Of a stretch of 64,000 nucleotides of DNA, positions 1-8,179 are shown one piece after another. Source of the stretch: an uncultured Myxococcales bacterium (lineage in GTDB: Bacteria; Myxococcota; Myxococcia; Myxococcales; Myxococcaceae); the NCBI GenBank assembly GCA_937980205.1, contig CALJKW010000010.1, positions 372,001 to 436,000 of the forward strand, in the 5' to 3' direction. The position numbers were made by a program, and so were the translations under genes. Under the pieces are notes generated by a model. The model ran no database searches. It was not told where the DNA came from and saw only the letters and a program-made list of their open reading frames with translations. Numbering within the stretch: position 1 is the stretch's first letter; every line of letters starts with the position of its first letter.

Positions 1-2679
1 GGCGGCGGCGCGAATGGTCGCGCCGAGGACGGCGTCCGCCACGGCCTCGCGCATCTCGAGCGCGGCATAGAGCGCGCGGACGCCGGGGACGAGCGCTTCC
101 TCTCCATAGAAGAGGAAGCTGATGCCGTCTTCGTCGAGCGCGTCGACGACGCCGTCCTGGTGGAGGCCGATGGCCAGCGCGCGCGCGAGCGCGTTGGCGC
201 GGGCGCCGGACTCGACGGGCGCGCGGAGCACCTCGACGTGGAGGATGACGAGCTTGCGCGTGCCGGCGTCGAGGCTCGAGCGCCGGGCGACGAGCTGTGC
301 CTTGAGCTGCGGAGCGAGGGGGACCTTCAGCGTGTCGAGGGCGACCTCGAGGCGGTGCGGCGGAGCCGGTGGCGCGGCCGGCTTGCCGACGAGCGCCTGC
401 GCGGTCGCCGCGGAGATCTTCCCGGTGTCGAAGGCGAAGAACGAGCTCACCTCGGCCTTCACGGGCGGAGGCGTCTTGGTGCCCTCCGGAGGCGGCCAGA
501 CATCGGAGGCGGGCTTCGCTGCGGGCGCCGGCTCAGGCTCGGGCGTGCCCTGCACGACGTCCGGCGGCGGAGGCCAGGCGTCGGCCGCGGGCGCCGCGCT
601 CGCCACGTCTGCCGGCGGCCAGTCGTCGAACGCCGCGGGGATGTTCTGCCGCTCGACGCTCTTCTTGAGCGCGACGGCGAGCTCCTTGACGTTCTGCCAG
701 CGGTGCGCGCGATCTTTCGCGAGGCACTTGAGGACGACCTCGCTGAGCGCGGGGCTCAGGTCCTTGCGGATGCTCGCCGGCGACGGCGGCGCCTCGCGCA
801 GGTGCATGGAGATCATCTTCTGCAGGCTGTCGGTGAGGAACGGCGGCCGGCCGGTGAGGATCTCGAAGAGCACGCAGCCGAGCGCGTAGATGTCGGTGCG
901 GGCGTCGAGCGCGTCGGCGAGCGCCTGCTCGGGCGCGAGGTAGGCCGGCGTGCCGACCACCATGCCCATCTGCGTGAGCGGGCCGCCGAGCTTCTGCTGG
1001 TCCGCGACGCGCGCGATGCCGAAGTCGAGGATCTTCGCGACCTCGGTGCCGTCGCGGCGCTTGCCGAGGATGATGTTCGGCGGCTTGAGGTCGCGGTGAA
1101 TGATGCCGACGCCGTGCGCTTCGTTGAGCCCCTCGCAGATCTGACAGATGAGATCGACGGCGCGCTCCGGAGCGACCGGGCCTTCCTTCTGGACGAGGAC
1201 GTCGAGGGTGGTGCCTTGGACGAACTCCATCGCGAGGAACGGCATGCCGGCCGACGTTCGGCCGAAGTCGAAGACGCGGACGATGTGCTGGCTCTCGAGC
1301 TGAGAGACCATCTCGGCCTCGCGCTGGAAGCGCGCCCACATCTCGGGGTCCGAGGCGAGCGTGCGGCGCAGGAGCTTCAGCGCGATGGGCCGCTTCAGGA
1401 AGACGTGGGCCGCCCGGTAGACGTCGCCCATGCCGCCGCTGGCGATGTGGCTCTCGATCTGGAAGCGGTTGTCGAGCAGGGTGCCGGGCTCGAGGCGCTC
1501 TTCGACGTTCTTTGGCGCCTCGGCGGCGGGCATGACCGCCGTGCCGGTGCTGGGCTTCGGCGCCTCCGGCTTCGCTTCGGCTTTGAACAGGCGCGTCGTC
1601 GCGAAGATGTCCTGCTGGCCGATGGGCAGCGTCGGCTGATCCGACGGCGGCTGCGGCGGCGGTTGAGGTGACGCGGCCGGCGCGGGTGGCGGCGGCTCCG
1701 GTGCCGGTGGAGGAGCCGGAGGCGGCGGTGCGGGCGGCGGGGGCTCTGCGGCGGCGGGAGGGGCAGGCGGCGGAGCCTCTGCGGGAGCAGCTGGAGGAGG
1801 CGGTGGCTCAGCGGCAGCAGCCGCAGGAGCAGGCGGCGCAGGAGCAGGCGGCGCAGGAACAGGCGGCGCAGGAGCCGGTTCCGCCGCAGGCGGAGGAGGC
1901 ACCTCAGCGACCGCCTGAACCTCCCGTTCACCCTGAGCGGAGCCAGCCGGAGGCTGGCGCAGTCGAAGGGGGTCGGAATCCGACTCGGGGACCGCTGAGT
2001 CCTGAGCCTGTGGAGGGACGCCGTCGGCCGCGCTCGGCGTGAGCGGAGGCGCGTCGGTCGCCGGAGCGGCCTGGGGCTCAGCGGTCGCCGCCGCCTCGAC
2101 GACCTCTGCAGGCGGCGTCTCCCGCTCGGGAAACGTCGCGGGCCCCTCCGGCGCCGCGACGGGTGGCGGAGCGGCGACGCTCTCGTCCGGCGGCAGCTCC
2201 TCTCCGGTGATGATCTCCGCGGAGACCTTCTTCACCGGCGGCAGATCGAGCGCGAGCGTGGACAGCGCGAGCGGCGAGCCCTTGGTGGGCCACGGAGAGA
2301 GCAGCGGCGCGGGCTGCGGCGGCGGCAGCTCGCTGGCCACCTGCTGCAGCGCGAGCGGCGTCGGCGCCGACGGCCGGGGCGGATTCACCGCGCGCTCGAA
2401 CAAGCCTCTGAACTTCTCCACCGTCTCGGGAGGCAGCTTGAGCAGCGAGCCGTTCTTCCCGAACGAGTCGACGTCGTTGAAGTCGACGACGGCGTCGACG
2501 TCGATGGTGCCGGCGCCGACCACGATGACGTGCAGGCGCACCTTCTGGCCGGACGCGAGCGGGCGCGGCCACGGGACGAAGCAGCTCCCGCCGGAGATCA
2601 CGCCCTCCCACTGGAGCTGAAACTCGCGGACGTCCTCGAACGCGAGGGTCATCAGCACCGGACTGTCATCCGACCCCAT
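1..2679 (-). CDS. Ser/Thr protein kinase with PilZ-like N-terminus (3' end outside window)
   Basis: Partial: 893 codons are visible and the frame is still open at the left edge. Residues 1-100 look like a PilZ-type barrel of the kind common in myxobacteria (inference). Residues 100-390 are a Pro/Ala/Glu-rich linker. The kinase core starts near residue 415 (SGGMGDVY) and has VAIK-type IALKLL, HRDLKPPN near 526, LDFGIAR and TPAYLAPEQ, so it looks catalytically competent. After a second Pro-rich linker, the last 90 residues resemble a degenerate class III nucleotidyl cyclase fold. The start is ATG at 2679; a second in-frame ATG lies at 2652. The gene is divergent from leuS with an 80-bp gap. A palindromic interspersed repeat (1931-1972) is translated inside the linker. 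No transmembrane segment is obvious in the visible part, so it is probably cytoplasmic. The kinase call is firm; both flanking-domain calls are tentative. Confidence 0.88.
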   Translation of the reverse strand, partial: MGSDDSPVLMTLAFEDVREFQLQWEGVISGGSCFVPWPRPLASGQKVRLHVIVVGAGTIDVDAVVDFNDVDSFGKNGSLLKLPPETVEKFRGLFERAVNPPRPSAPTPLALQQVASELPPPQPAPLLSPWPTKGSPLALSTLALDLPPVKKVSAEIITGEELPPDESVAAPPPVAAPEGPATFPERETPPAEVVEAAATAEPQAAPATDAPPLTPSAADGVPPQAQDSAVPESDSDPLRLRQPPAGSAQGEREVQAVAEVPPPPAAEPAPAPPVPAPPAPAPPAPAAAAAEPPPPPAAPAEAPPPAPPAAAEPPPPAPPPPAPPPAPEPPPPAPAASPQPPPQPPSDQPTLPIGQQDIFATTRLFKAEAKPEAPKPSTGTAVMPAAEAPKNVEERLEPGTLLDNRFQIESHIASGGMGDVYRAAHVFLKRPIALKLLRRTLASDPEMWARFQREAEMVSQLESQHIVRVFDFGRTSAGMPFLAMEFVQGTTLDVLVQKEGPVAPERAVDLICQICEGLNEAHGVGIIHRDLKPPNIILGKRRDGTEVAKILDFGIARVADQQKLGGPLTQMGMVVGTPAYLAPEQALADALDARTDIYALGCVLFEILTGRPPFLTDSLQKMISMHLREAPPSPASIRKDLSPALSEVVLKCLAKDRAHRWQNVKELAVALKKSVERQNIPAAFDDWPPADVASAAPAADAWPPPPDVVQGTPEPEPAPAAKPASDVWPPPEGTKTPPPVKAEVSSFFAFDTGKISAATAQALVGKPAAPPAPPHRLEVALDTLKVPLAPQLKAQLVARRSSLDAGTRKLVILHVEVLRAPVESGARANALARALAIGLHQDGVVDALDEDGISFLFYGEEALVPGVRALYAALEMREAVADAVLGATIRAAA

Positions 2680-2759
2680 TCGCAACAGCCGGTTTTCCCA
2701 CACTCGCGCGCCTGTCGGAACTTCCCTGCAAGGGCGTCATCCCTTAAGAGCGACGCATC

Positions 2760-5168
2760 ATGAACGAGAAGTACGAGCCGAAAGAGCTGGAGCCCAAGTG
2801 GCAGCAGCGCTGGGAAGGAAAGGGCGTGTTCAACGCCGGCCGGGCCGGCCCGAAGGGCAAGAAGTACGTCCTCGAGATGCTGCCGTACCCCAGCGGCAAG
2901 ATGCACATGGGGCACGTTCGCAACTACCTGCTCGGCGACGTCTACGCGCGCTACTACCGCATGCTCGGCTTCGACGTGGTCCACCCGATGGGCTGGGACG
3001 CGTTCGGTCTGCCCGCCGAGAACGCGGCGATCAAAGACAAGGTCCACCCCGCGACGCGCACGGCCGAGAACATCGCCTCGTTCAAGAAGGAGATCCGCTC
3101 GCTCGGCTACGCCTACGACTGGAACCTCGAGGTCGACACCAGCCGGCCCGAGTACTACCGCTGGAACCAGTGGTTCTTCGTCAAGATGCTCGAGCGCGGC
3201 CTCGTCTATCGCCGCTTCTCGAAGGTGAACTGGTGCGGCGAGTCGGTGAGCGGCTCGACGCCGTGCAACACCGTCATCGCGAACGAGCAGGTGAAGGACG
3301 GCTTCTGCGAGCGCTGCAGCTCGAAGGTCGTCGACAAGGAGATGCCCGAGTGGGCCTTCCGCATCACGAAGTACTCGCAGTCGCTGCTCGACGCGCTGGA
3401 CACGCTCACCGAGTGGCCTGACCGCATCACCGCCGCGCAGCGCAACTGGATCGGCCGCAGCGAAGGCGTCGAGGTCGACTTCGACAGCATCAAGATCTTC
3501 ACCACGCGCGTCGACACCATCCACGGCTGCACGTACGTCGTCGTCGCGCCGGAGCACGCCTTCGTCGAGCGCGTGATGTCGAAGCCCGACGTCGCCGCGT
3601 TCGTCGCGAAGATGAAGGCGAAGTCGAAGACCGAGCGCACGGAAGAGGGCGCCGAGAAGGAAGGCGTCTTCACCGGCGAATACGTCACCAACCCGGCCAC
3701 GAAAGAGAAGGTCCCGGTGTGGATCGCCAACTTCGTGCTCGCCGAGTACGGCACCGGCGCGGTGATGAGCGTCCCCGCGCACGACACGCGCGACTTCGAG
3801 TTCGCGAAGAAGTACGGCCTGCCGGTGAAGCGCGCCGTCGGCCCCGAAGACAAGGAGCTGCCGTTCACCGACGACGGCTTCGTGCTCGCCGCCGGCAACA
3901 TGCCCTCCGCCGAGTTCCGCAAGACGCACGGCCCGAAGCTCGGCAAGGCCACCGTCACGTGGCGCCAGAAGGACTGGGGCTTCTCGCGGCAGCGCTACTG
4001 GGGCACTCCGATTCCGATCGTCTACTGCGAGAAGTGCGATCCGAAGCGCGAGGGCATTCCCGTGCCGGTGGAGCAGCTCCCCGTCGTGCTGCCGGAGATC
4101 GACACGCAGGCGGTGCTGACGGGGAAGGGTGAGCCTCCGCTCGCGAAGGTCCCGGCGTGGGTGCAGACGACGTGTCCGAAGTGCGGCGGCCCGGCGCGCC
4201 GCGAGACCGAGACGATGGACACGTTCGTCGACTCCACCTGGTACTTCGCGCGCTACCTGACGCCGAAGTACGACCAGGCGCCGTTCGACCCCGAGGCGGC
4301 GAAGAAGTACCTGCCGGTCGACATCTACGTGGGCGGCCCCGAGCACGCCACGATGCACCTGCTCTACTTCCGCTTCTGGTACCGCGTGATGCGCGAGCTC
4401 GGCCTTACGCAGAGCGACGAGCCGGTGAAGCGCCTCATCACGCAGGGCATCGTCAACGGCCCCGACGGCCGCAAGATGAGCAAGCGCTGGGGCAACGTGG
4501 TCGCGCCCAAGGACATCGTCGGCAGGTACGGCGCCGACACCGCGCGCCTGTACGTGCTCTTCGCCGGCCCGCCGCAGCAGGACTTCAACTGGAGCGACGA
4601 GCAGGTCGAGGGCGCCTTCCGCTTCCTGAAGCGCGTCTGGGCGCTCGCCTGGACCCACCGCGAGGCGAAGGCCGAGAACCCGGCCAACGCGCAGGAGATC
4701 AAGAAGGCCACGCACAAGGCGATCAAGCGCGTGACCGAGGCCATCGAGCGGCTCTCGTTCAACACCGCCATCGCCGGCACGATGGAGTTCGTGAACGCGC
4801 TCTACCTCGTTCAGAACCCCGACGGCCCCGCGATGCGTGACGCAGTGGTTACGCTTTCGCGGCTGCTGTCGCCCTTCGCTCCGCACATCGCGGACGAGCT
4901 CCACGAGGCGTACGGCGCGAAGTCGATGCTCGTCGAAGAGGCCTGGCCGACGTTCGACCCGGCGCTCGTCGTCGACGACGTCATCCCGTACGCGGTGCAG
5001 ATCAACGGCAAGCTCAAGAGCGAGATCCGCGTGCCGGTCGCGGCCGCCGAAGCCGAGGTCCGCGCCGCCGCCGAGGCCGACGAGAAGGTCGCCGCCGCGC
5101 TCGCCGGCAAGACGCTGCGGAAGTTCGTCTTCGTGCCGAAGCGGCTGGTCAACTTCGTGGTGGGCTGA
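2760..5168 (+). CDS. leuS: Leucine--tRNA ligase
   Basis: Class I aminoacyl-tRNA synthetase that charges tRNA-Leu in the cytoplasm. The 802-residue length is normal for bacterial LeuRS. The HIGH-type motif PYPSGKMHMGH lies near residues 42-52 and the KMSKS-type motif KMSKRWGN near 572, with Arg in place of the usual second Ser. The CP1 editing domain shows FTTRVDTIHG near residue 248 and SVPAHDTRDFEFA further on. Two Cys pairs (CEKCD and CPKCGG) near residues 423-480 suggest a zinc-binding insertion. The C-terminus has the usual anticodon-binding and small C-terminal domains. The start ATG at 2760 gives the expected MNEKYEPKELEPKWQQRW N-terminus. Two short genes follow closely, the second lptE-like; a leuS-lptE order is common in deltaproteobacteria. 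Confidence 0.98.
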   Translation: MNEKYEPKELEPKWQQRWEGKGVFNAGRAGPKGKKYVLEMLPYPSGKMHMGHVRNYLLGDVYARYYRMLGFDVVHPMGWDAFGLPAENAAIKDKVHPATRTAENIASFKKEIRSLGYAYDWNLEVDTSRPEYYRWNQWFFVKMLERGLVYRRFSKVNWCGESVSGSTPCNTVIANEQVKDGFCERCSSKVVDKEMPEWAFRITKYSQSLLDALDTLTEWPDRITAAQRNWIGRSEGVEVDFDSIKIFTTRVDTIHGCTYVVVAPEHAFVERVMSKPDVAAFVAKMKAKSKTERTEEGAEKEGVFTGEYVTNPATKEKVPVWIANFVLAEYGTGAVMSVPAHDTRDFEFAKKYGLPVKRAVGPEDKELPFTDDGFVLAAGNMPSAEFRKTHGPKLGKATVTWRQKDWGFSRQRYWGTPIPIVYCEKCDPKREGIPVPVEQLPVVLPEIDTQAVLTGKGEPPLAKVPAWVQTTCPKCGGPARRETETMDTFVDSTWYFARYLTPKYDQAPFDPEAAKKYLPVDIYVGGPEHATMHLLYFRFWYRVMRELGLTQSDEPVKRLITQGIVNGPDGRKMSKRWGNVVAPKDIVGRYGADTARLYVLFAGPPQQDFNWSDEQVEGAFRFLKRVWALAWTHREAKAENPANAQEIKKATHKAIKRVTEAIERLSFNTAIAGTMEFVNALYLVQNPDGPAMRDAVVTLSRLLSPFAPHIADELHEAYGAKSMLVEEAWPTFDPALVVDDVIPYAVQINGKLKSEIRVPVAAAEAEVRAAAEADEKVAAALAGKTLRKFVFVPKRLVNFVVG

Positions 5169-5172
5169 AGCG

Positions 5173-5688
5173 ATGGTCGCCGCGCTCGTCGCGCTGCTGC
5201 TCACGCAGGAGCCCGACCTGTTCGGCGACCCGTCTGCGCCGGCGGAGGACGTTCCGCCGCTGCCGCCGTCGCGCCCTGAGCCGCCCGCGCCGATTCCTCC
5301 GCCCGATGGGCCGGTGCCCGACGGCGTGCCGAAGGGGGAGGACCCTCCGCCGCTGAAGCCGCACGTGCCGAGGCCTCCGGACGAGGTGCGCCGGGACCTG
5401 CTCGCAGAGCGGCTGCACCTCATCGAGGGACGCCCGAGCATCGCCGTACCGACGGTGCTGAGCACCCTGTCCGGAGTCGCCATGATCTTCGGTGCGGTGC
5501 TCTCGATCGTCGGACTGCCTCCGCTGCTGCGCGGTGACGTGAGGGCGACCTTCTACATCGGCGCCCCGCTGACCTTCGTCGGCCTCGCCGGGTTCGGCTT
5601 TGGGCTCGTGTGGCTCCGTGAGCGCCTGCTCGAGCAGGAGCCGTACGACGACCGCATCGAGGAGATCGAGAAGGAGCTCGGCTGGTGA
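5173..5688 (+). CDS. Small Pro-rich two-TM membrane protein, function unknown
   Basis: 171 residues, starting ATG 4 bp after the leuS stop. I do not recognise a family. The N-terminus (MVAALVALLLTQ) is a short hydrophobic, signal-like stretch, followed by about 50 residues rich in Pro, Glu and Asp. Two hydrophobic helices follow, near residues 95-120 (TVLSTLSGVAMIFGAVLSIV) and 128-150. The tail is charged (DDRIEEIEKELGW). This predicts an inner-membrane protein with a periplasmic or exposed Pro-rich region. Its stop codon overlaps the GTG start of the next gene, so leuS, this gene and lptE are probably co-transcribed and translationally coupled. Confidence 0.75.
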   Translation: MVAALVALLLTQEPDLFGDPSAPAEDVPPLPPSRPEPPAPIPPPDGPVPDGVPKGEDPPPLKPHVPRPPDEVRRDLLAERLHLIEGRPSIAVPTVLSTLSGVAMIFGAVLSIVGLPPLLRGDVRATFYIGAPLTFVGLAGFGFGLVWLRERLLEQEPYDDRIEEIEKELGW

Positions 5689-6236
5689 ATGGACAAGAGA
5701 TCTCCCTCTCCCGTCGTAGGGGTGAGGGGCTGTTGCTCGTGGTCCTCCTCGCCTCCTGCGGCTACCGCTTCACCGCGCCCGGCGGCCCGCTGCCGCAGGG
5801 CATTCGCGCCGTGCAGGCGCCGGTGATGTCGAACATCACGCCCGAGCCGCAGGCGGAGAGCTACTTCACGCAGGCGCTGCGCGAGCAGCTCCTCCGCGCC
5901 GGCACGCTCGGTGGAGACGACGCCGAGGCGCGCATCGAAGGCACCGTGCTCGGCGTCAGCGCAGCGCCGATGCTCGTCAGCCCGAGCACGACGCCCGGCG
6001 CTCCGCCGGTGCCGCCGACGTACCGGCTCAGCGCGACCGTCGCGCTCAAGCTCGTCCGCAACGGCGCGGTGCTCGCCCAGACCCAGGTCAGCGGCGAAGA
6101 GGACGTCGTGCCCGGCACCGCCACGACCTCGGAGGGCACCATCATCGCCACCGAGACGAACCGCCAGGCCGCGCTGCGCCGCCTCGCCGACTCGCTGATG
6201 CGCGAGGGCTACGAGCGGCTCTGCACCGGCTGGTGA
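5685..6236 (+). CDS. lptE: LptE-like LPS-assembly lipoprotein
   Basis: 183 residues. A lipobox (LLASC, Cys near residue 25) is followed at once by GYRF, the usual start of mature LptE, the outer-membrane lipoprotein that plugs LptD in lipopolysaccharide export. The body has an LptE-like order: YFTQALREQLLRAG, a central beta-rich part with YRLSATVALKLVRNG, and a C-terminal helix RRLADSLMREGYERL. The start is GTG 5685, overlapping the upstream stop as GTGA. The n-region of the signal peptide (SLSRRRGEG) is encoded by an interspersed repeat also found at 6296 and 61353, so the signal sequence may have been remodelled by that element. Position after leuS supports the call; sequence alone is only moderately diagnostic. 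Confidence 0.75.
   Translation: MNGQEISLSRRRGEGLLLVVLLASCGYRFTAPGGPLPQGIRAVQAPVMSNITPEPQAESYFTQALREQLLRAGTLGGDDAEARIEGTVLGVSAAPMLVSPSTTPGAPPVPPTYRLSATVALKLVRNGAVLAQTQVSGEEDVVPGTATTSEGTIIATETNRQAALRRLADSLMREGYERLCTGW
5704..5729. repeat. Interspersed repeat family A, copy 1 (inside lptE signal sequence)
   Basis: Read on the minus strand this is CCCCTCACCCCTACGA, one or two bases, then GGGAGAGGG. The same unit occurs at 6296-6321 and 61353-61379. It is an imperfect palindrome (CCCTC...GAGGG arms). Here it is translated as SLSRRRGEG and supplies the positive n-region of the lipoprotein signal peptide. Confidence 0.8.
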
Positions 6237-6295
6237 GCGCCAGCGGATGGCTGAGGTTCGCGGCGCGGCGGCGGCGATCGCGCGCTGAGGAATCG

Positions 6296-6321
6296 CCCCT
6301 CACCCCTACGAAGGGAGAGGG
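6296..6321. repeat. Interspersed repeat family A, copy 2 (end of sigma54 regulator gene)
   Basis: Same unit as 5704-5729, here CCCCTCACCCCTACGAAGGG followed by AGAGGGA. It supplies the last codons and the TAG stop of the minus-strand sigma54 regulator, whose C-terminus reads LGLPLPS. This suggests the repeat replaced the original 3' end of the gene. Confidence 0.8.
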
Positions 6322-8048
6322 AGCCCCAGCTTTCGGGCTCGCCGTGCCAGCGTGACCGGGTCCATCTTCAGCGCCTGCGCCGCGCGCCGCACCACGCCGT
6401 CGTGGCGGGCGAGCGCGTCGCCGATGAGCTGCCGCTCCACCGCGGCGAGCTGATCGCGCAGCGACGCCTCGCGCGGCGCGAACACGCTGGCGCGCGCCAT
6501 CGCCGGCGGCAGCTTCTCGACGCCGAGCTCCTCGACCGGCGCCGACAGCAGCACCGCGCGCTCGACGACGTTCCTCAGCTCGCGGACGTTGCCGGGCCAG
6601 CTCCAAGAGACGAGCGCGGCCTCCGCCTCGGGGGTGAAGCCGCGCGCCGACTTCCCGTGCGTGGCGTTCATCGCGTCGACGAACGAGCGGGCGAGCGGCA
6701 GCACGTCGTCGCGGCGCGCGCGCAGCGGCGGCACGTCGATCACGAACGTGTTCAAGCGGTAGTAGAGGTCGGCGCGGAAGCGGCCGGCGGCGACCTCCTC
6801 GCGCAGGTCCTTGTTGCTCGCGGCGATGACGCGCACGTCGGCGCGGCGCACGGTGGTGCCGCCGACGGGGCGAACGTCTCCCGTCTCGATGACGCGCAAC
6901 AGCTTCGCCTGCAGGTTCGCGGTCGTGTTCTCGATCTCGTCGAGGAAGATGGTGCCTCCGTCGGCGAGCACGAAGAGGCCGGGGTGATCTCCGACCGCGC
7001 CGGTGAACGAGCCCTTCACGTGGCCGAACAGCTCGCTGTCGAGCAGCGTCTCGGGCAGCGCGCCGCAGTCCTGCACCACGAACGGAGCCTGCGCGCGTGG
7101 GCTGAGCTCGTGCAGCCGCTGCGAGAGCACCTCCTTGCCGGTGCCGGTCTCTCCCTGCAGCAGCACCGTCACCTTGAACGGCGCCACCTGCCGCACCAGC
7201 GCGATCACCTCGCGCATCGGAGCGCTCGTGTAGCCCGGCCCCTCGACGCCCGCGTCGAGCGTCAGCACCGGCCGCGCGCGGTCGCGCAGCAGGCGCTCGA
7301 GCTCCACCGACTGGCGCTGCTGCTGCAGCTGCACCTCGTGCGCGCGGCACGCGGTCAGCACCGCGTTGCGAAGCTGCGCGACGGGCGCGTCGGGCGGAAG
7401 CGCCTGCTCGATGCCTCCGCTGTTGAAGAGCTCGACGAGCAGATCGGGCGTGGCGCGCGCGGCGAACACGACGCGCGGCTTGAGCTCGGCGGGGCGGCCG
7501 AGGTGCAGCGTGGCGGCCTGCGACGCGCCCTCGATGAGGTGGGCGAGGGCGACGGCCTGGTAGTCGTCTTCTCCGCAGAGCAGCACGGCGGCGACGTCGC
7601 CGCGGCCCAGGTGCCGCTCGACGTCGGCGGGATCGTCGGCGAAGAGCAGCTCGACCTCTCCGTGGAAGGCGAGCTCGAGCGCGCGCTGCAGGCCGCGCGG
7701 CGCGCCGGCGACGACGACGCGCAGGCGGTGCGCGGCGAGGAAGCGGCGCAGGTCGACGAGGCCGTTGCCCTCGAACGCCTCGAAGCGAACGCCGAGCGAC
7801 GTCGACGCTCCGCGCTCGCCGCCGTCATGGCGCCACCGCACCACGCCGCGGACGCGGATGCGCGGCCCCGCCGGCAGCGGGAAGTCGAGCTCGACCGGCT
7901 CTCCTTCGAGCGGGCCGTTGGCTCCGCGCGTCGGCCGCGCGACGAGGCCCATGCCCTGCTCGGTCACGTTCACCGACCAGCACGCGTTCATCGCCGGGAC
8001 GCACAGCACCGGCACGAACAGCGACTTCCGCTCGGCGACGGCACGCAT
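6306..8048 (-). CDS. Sigma54-dependent regulator with PilZ-like and degenerate receiver-like domains
   Basis: Enhancer-binding protein, 580 residues from ATG 8048, chosen because a PilZ-like domain (ERKSLFVPVL...NVTEQGMGL) begins immediately after it. Next is a receiver-like region (RLRVVVAGAPRG...VAAVLLCGEDD) in which the usual phospho-acceptor Asp after beta-3 is missing. The AAA+ domain has Walker A GETGTGKE, a sigma54-contact loop GSFTGA (canonical GAFTGA with A to S), Walker B GGTIFLDEIE and the R-finger region FRADLYYRLN. A Fis-type helix-turn-helix (VRRAAQALKMDPVTLARRAR) ends the protein. PilZ domains often bind c-di-GMP, so input by that messenger rather than phosphorylation is plausible but unproven. 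Divergent from the KAS III-like gene, its nearest candidate target. Confidence 0.9.
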   Translation of the reverse strand: MRAVAERKSLFVPVLCVPAMNACWSVNVTEQGMGLVARPTRGANGPLEGEPVELDFPLPAGPRIRVRGVVRWRHDGGERGASTSLGVRFEAFEGNGLVDLRRFLAAHRLRVVVAGAPRGLQRALELAFHGEVELLFADDPADVERHLGRGDVAAVLLCGEDDYQAVALAHLIEGASQAATLHLGRPAELKPRVVFAARATPDLLVELFNSGGIEQALPPDAPVAQLRNAVLTACRAHEVQLQQQRQSVELERLLRDRARPVLTLDAGVEGPGYTSAPMREVIALVRQVAPFKVTVLLQGETGTGKEVLSQRLHELSPRAQAPFVVQDCGALPETLLDSELFGHVKGSFTGAVGDHPGLFVLADGGTIFLDEIENTTANLQAKLLRVIETGDVRPVGGTTVRRADVRVIAASNKDLREEVAAGRFRADLYYRLNTFVIDVPPLRARRDDVLPLARSFVDAMNATHGKSARGFTPEAEAALVSWSWPGNVRELRNVVERAVLLSAPVEELGVEKLPPAMARASVFAPREASLRDQLAAVERQLIGDALARHDGVVRRAAQALKMDPVTLARRARKLGLPLPS

Positions 8049-8179
8049 CGGAAATGAAGCATGACCGATCGCGAGCGCGCAGAGGAAACGTGCTTCAAAA
8101 GTGAAAGGTGCGCGTCTCGACCACACGCGTGAAAGCAGGGACCTGCGCGCGGCCCTCGCGTTGCTCTGGAGCCGTTGCC

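Noticed and set aside
160..1671. Plus-strand open frame of about 500 codons over the first kinase
   Set aside because: It is the complement of the kinase coding frame, where intact kinase motifs are seen.
2680..2759. Promoters in the leuS/kinase divergent gap
   Set aside because: No convincing -35/-10 pair or sigma54 -24/-12 was found, so none is annotated.
2652..5483. Minus-strand open frame of about 940 codons opposite leuS
   Set aside because: leuS is full length with all synthetase motifs on the plus strand; the minus frame is a shadow.
8108..8179. Upstream extension of the KAS III-like gene
   Set aside because: The in-frame GTG start adds residues with no family similarity; MRQSTTIVGVGDY is the better start.
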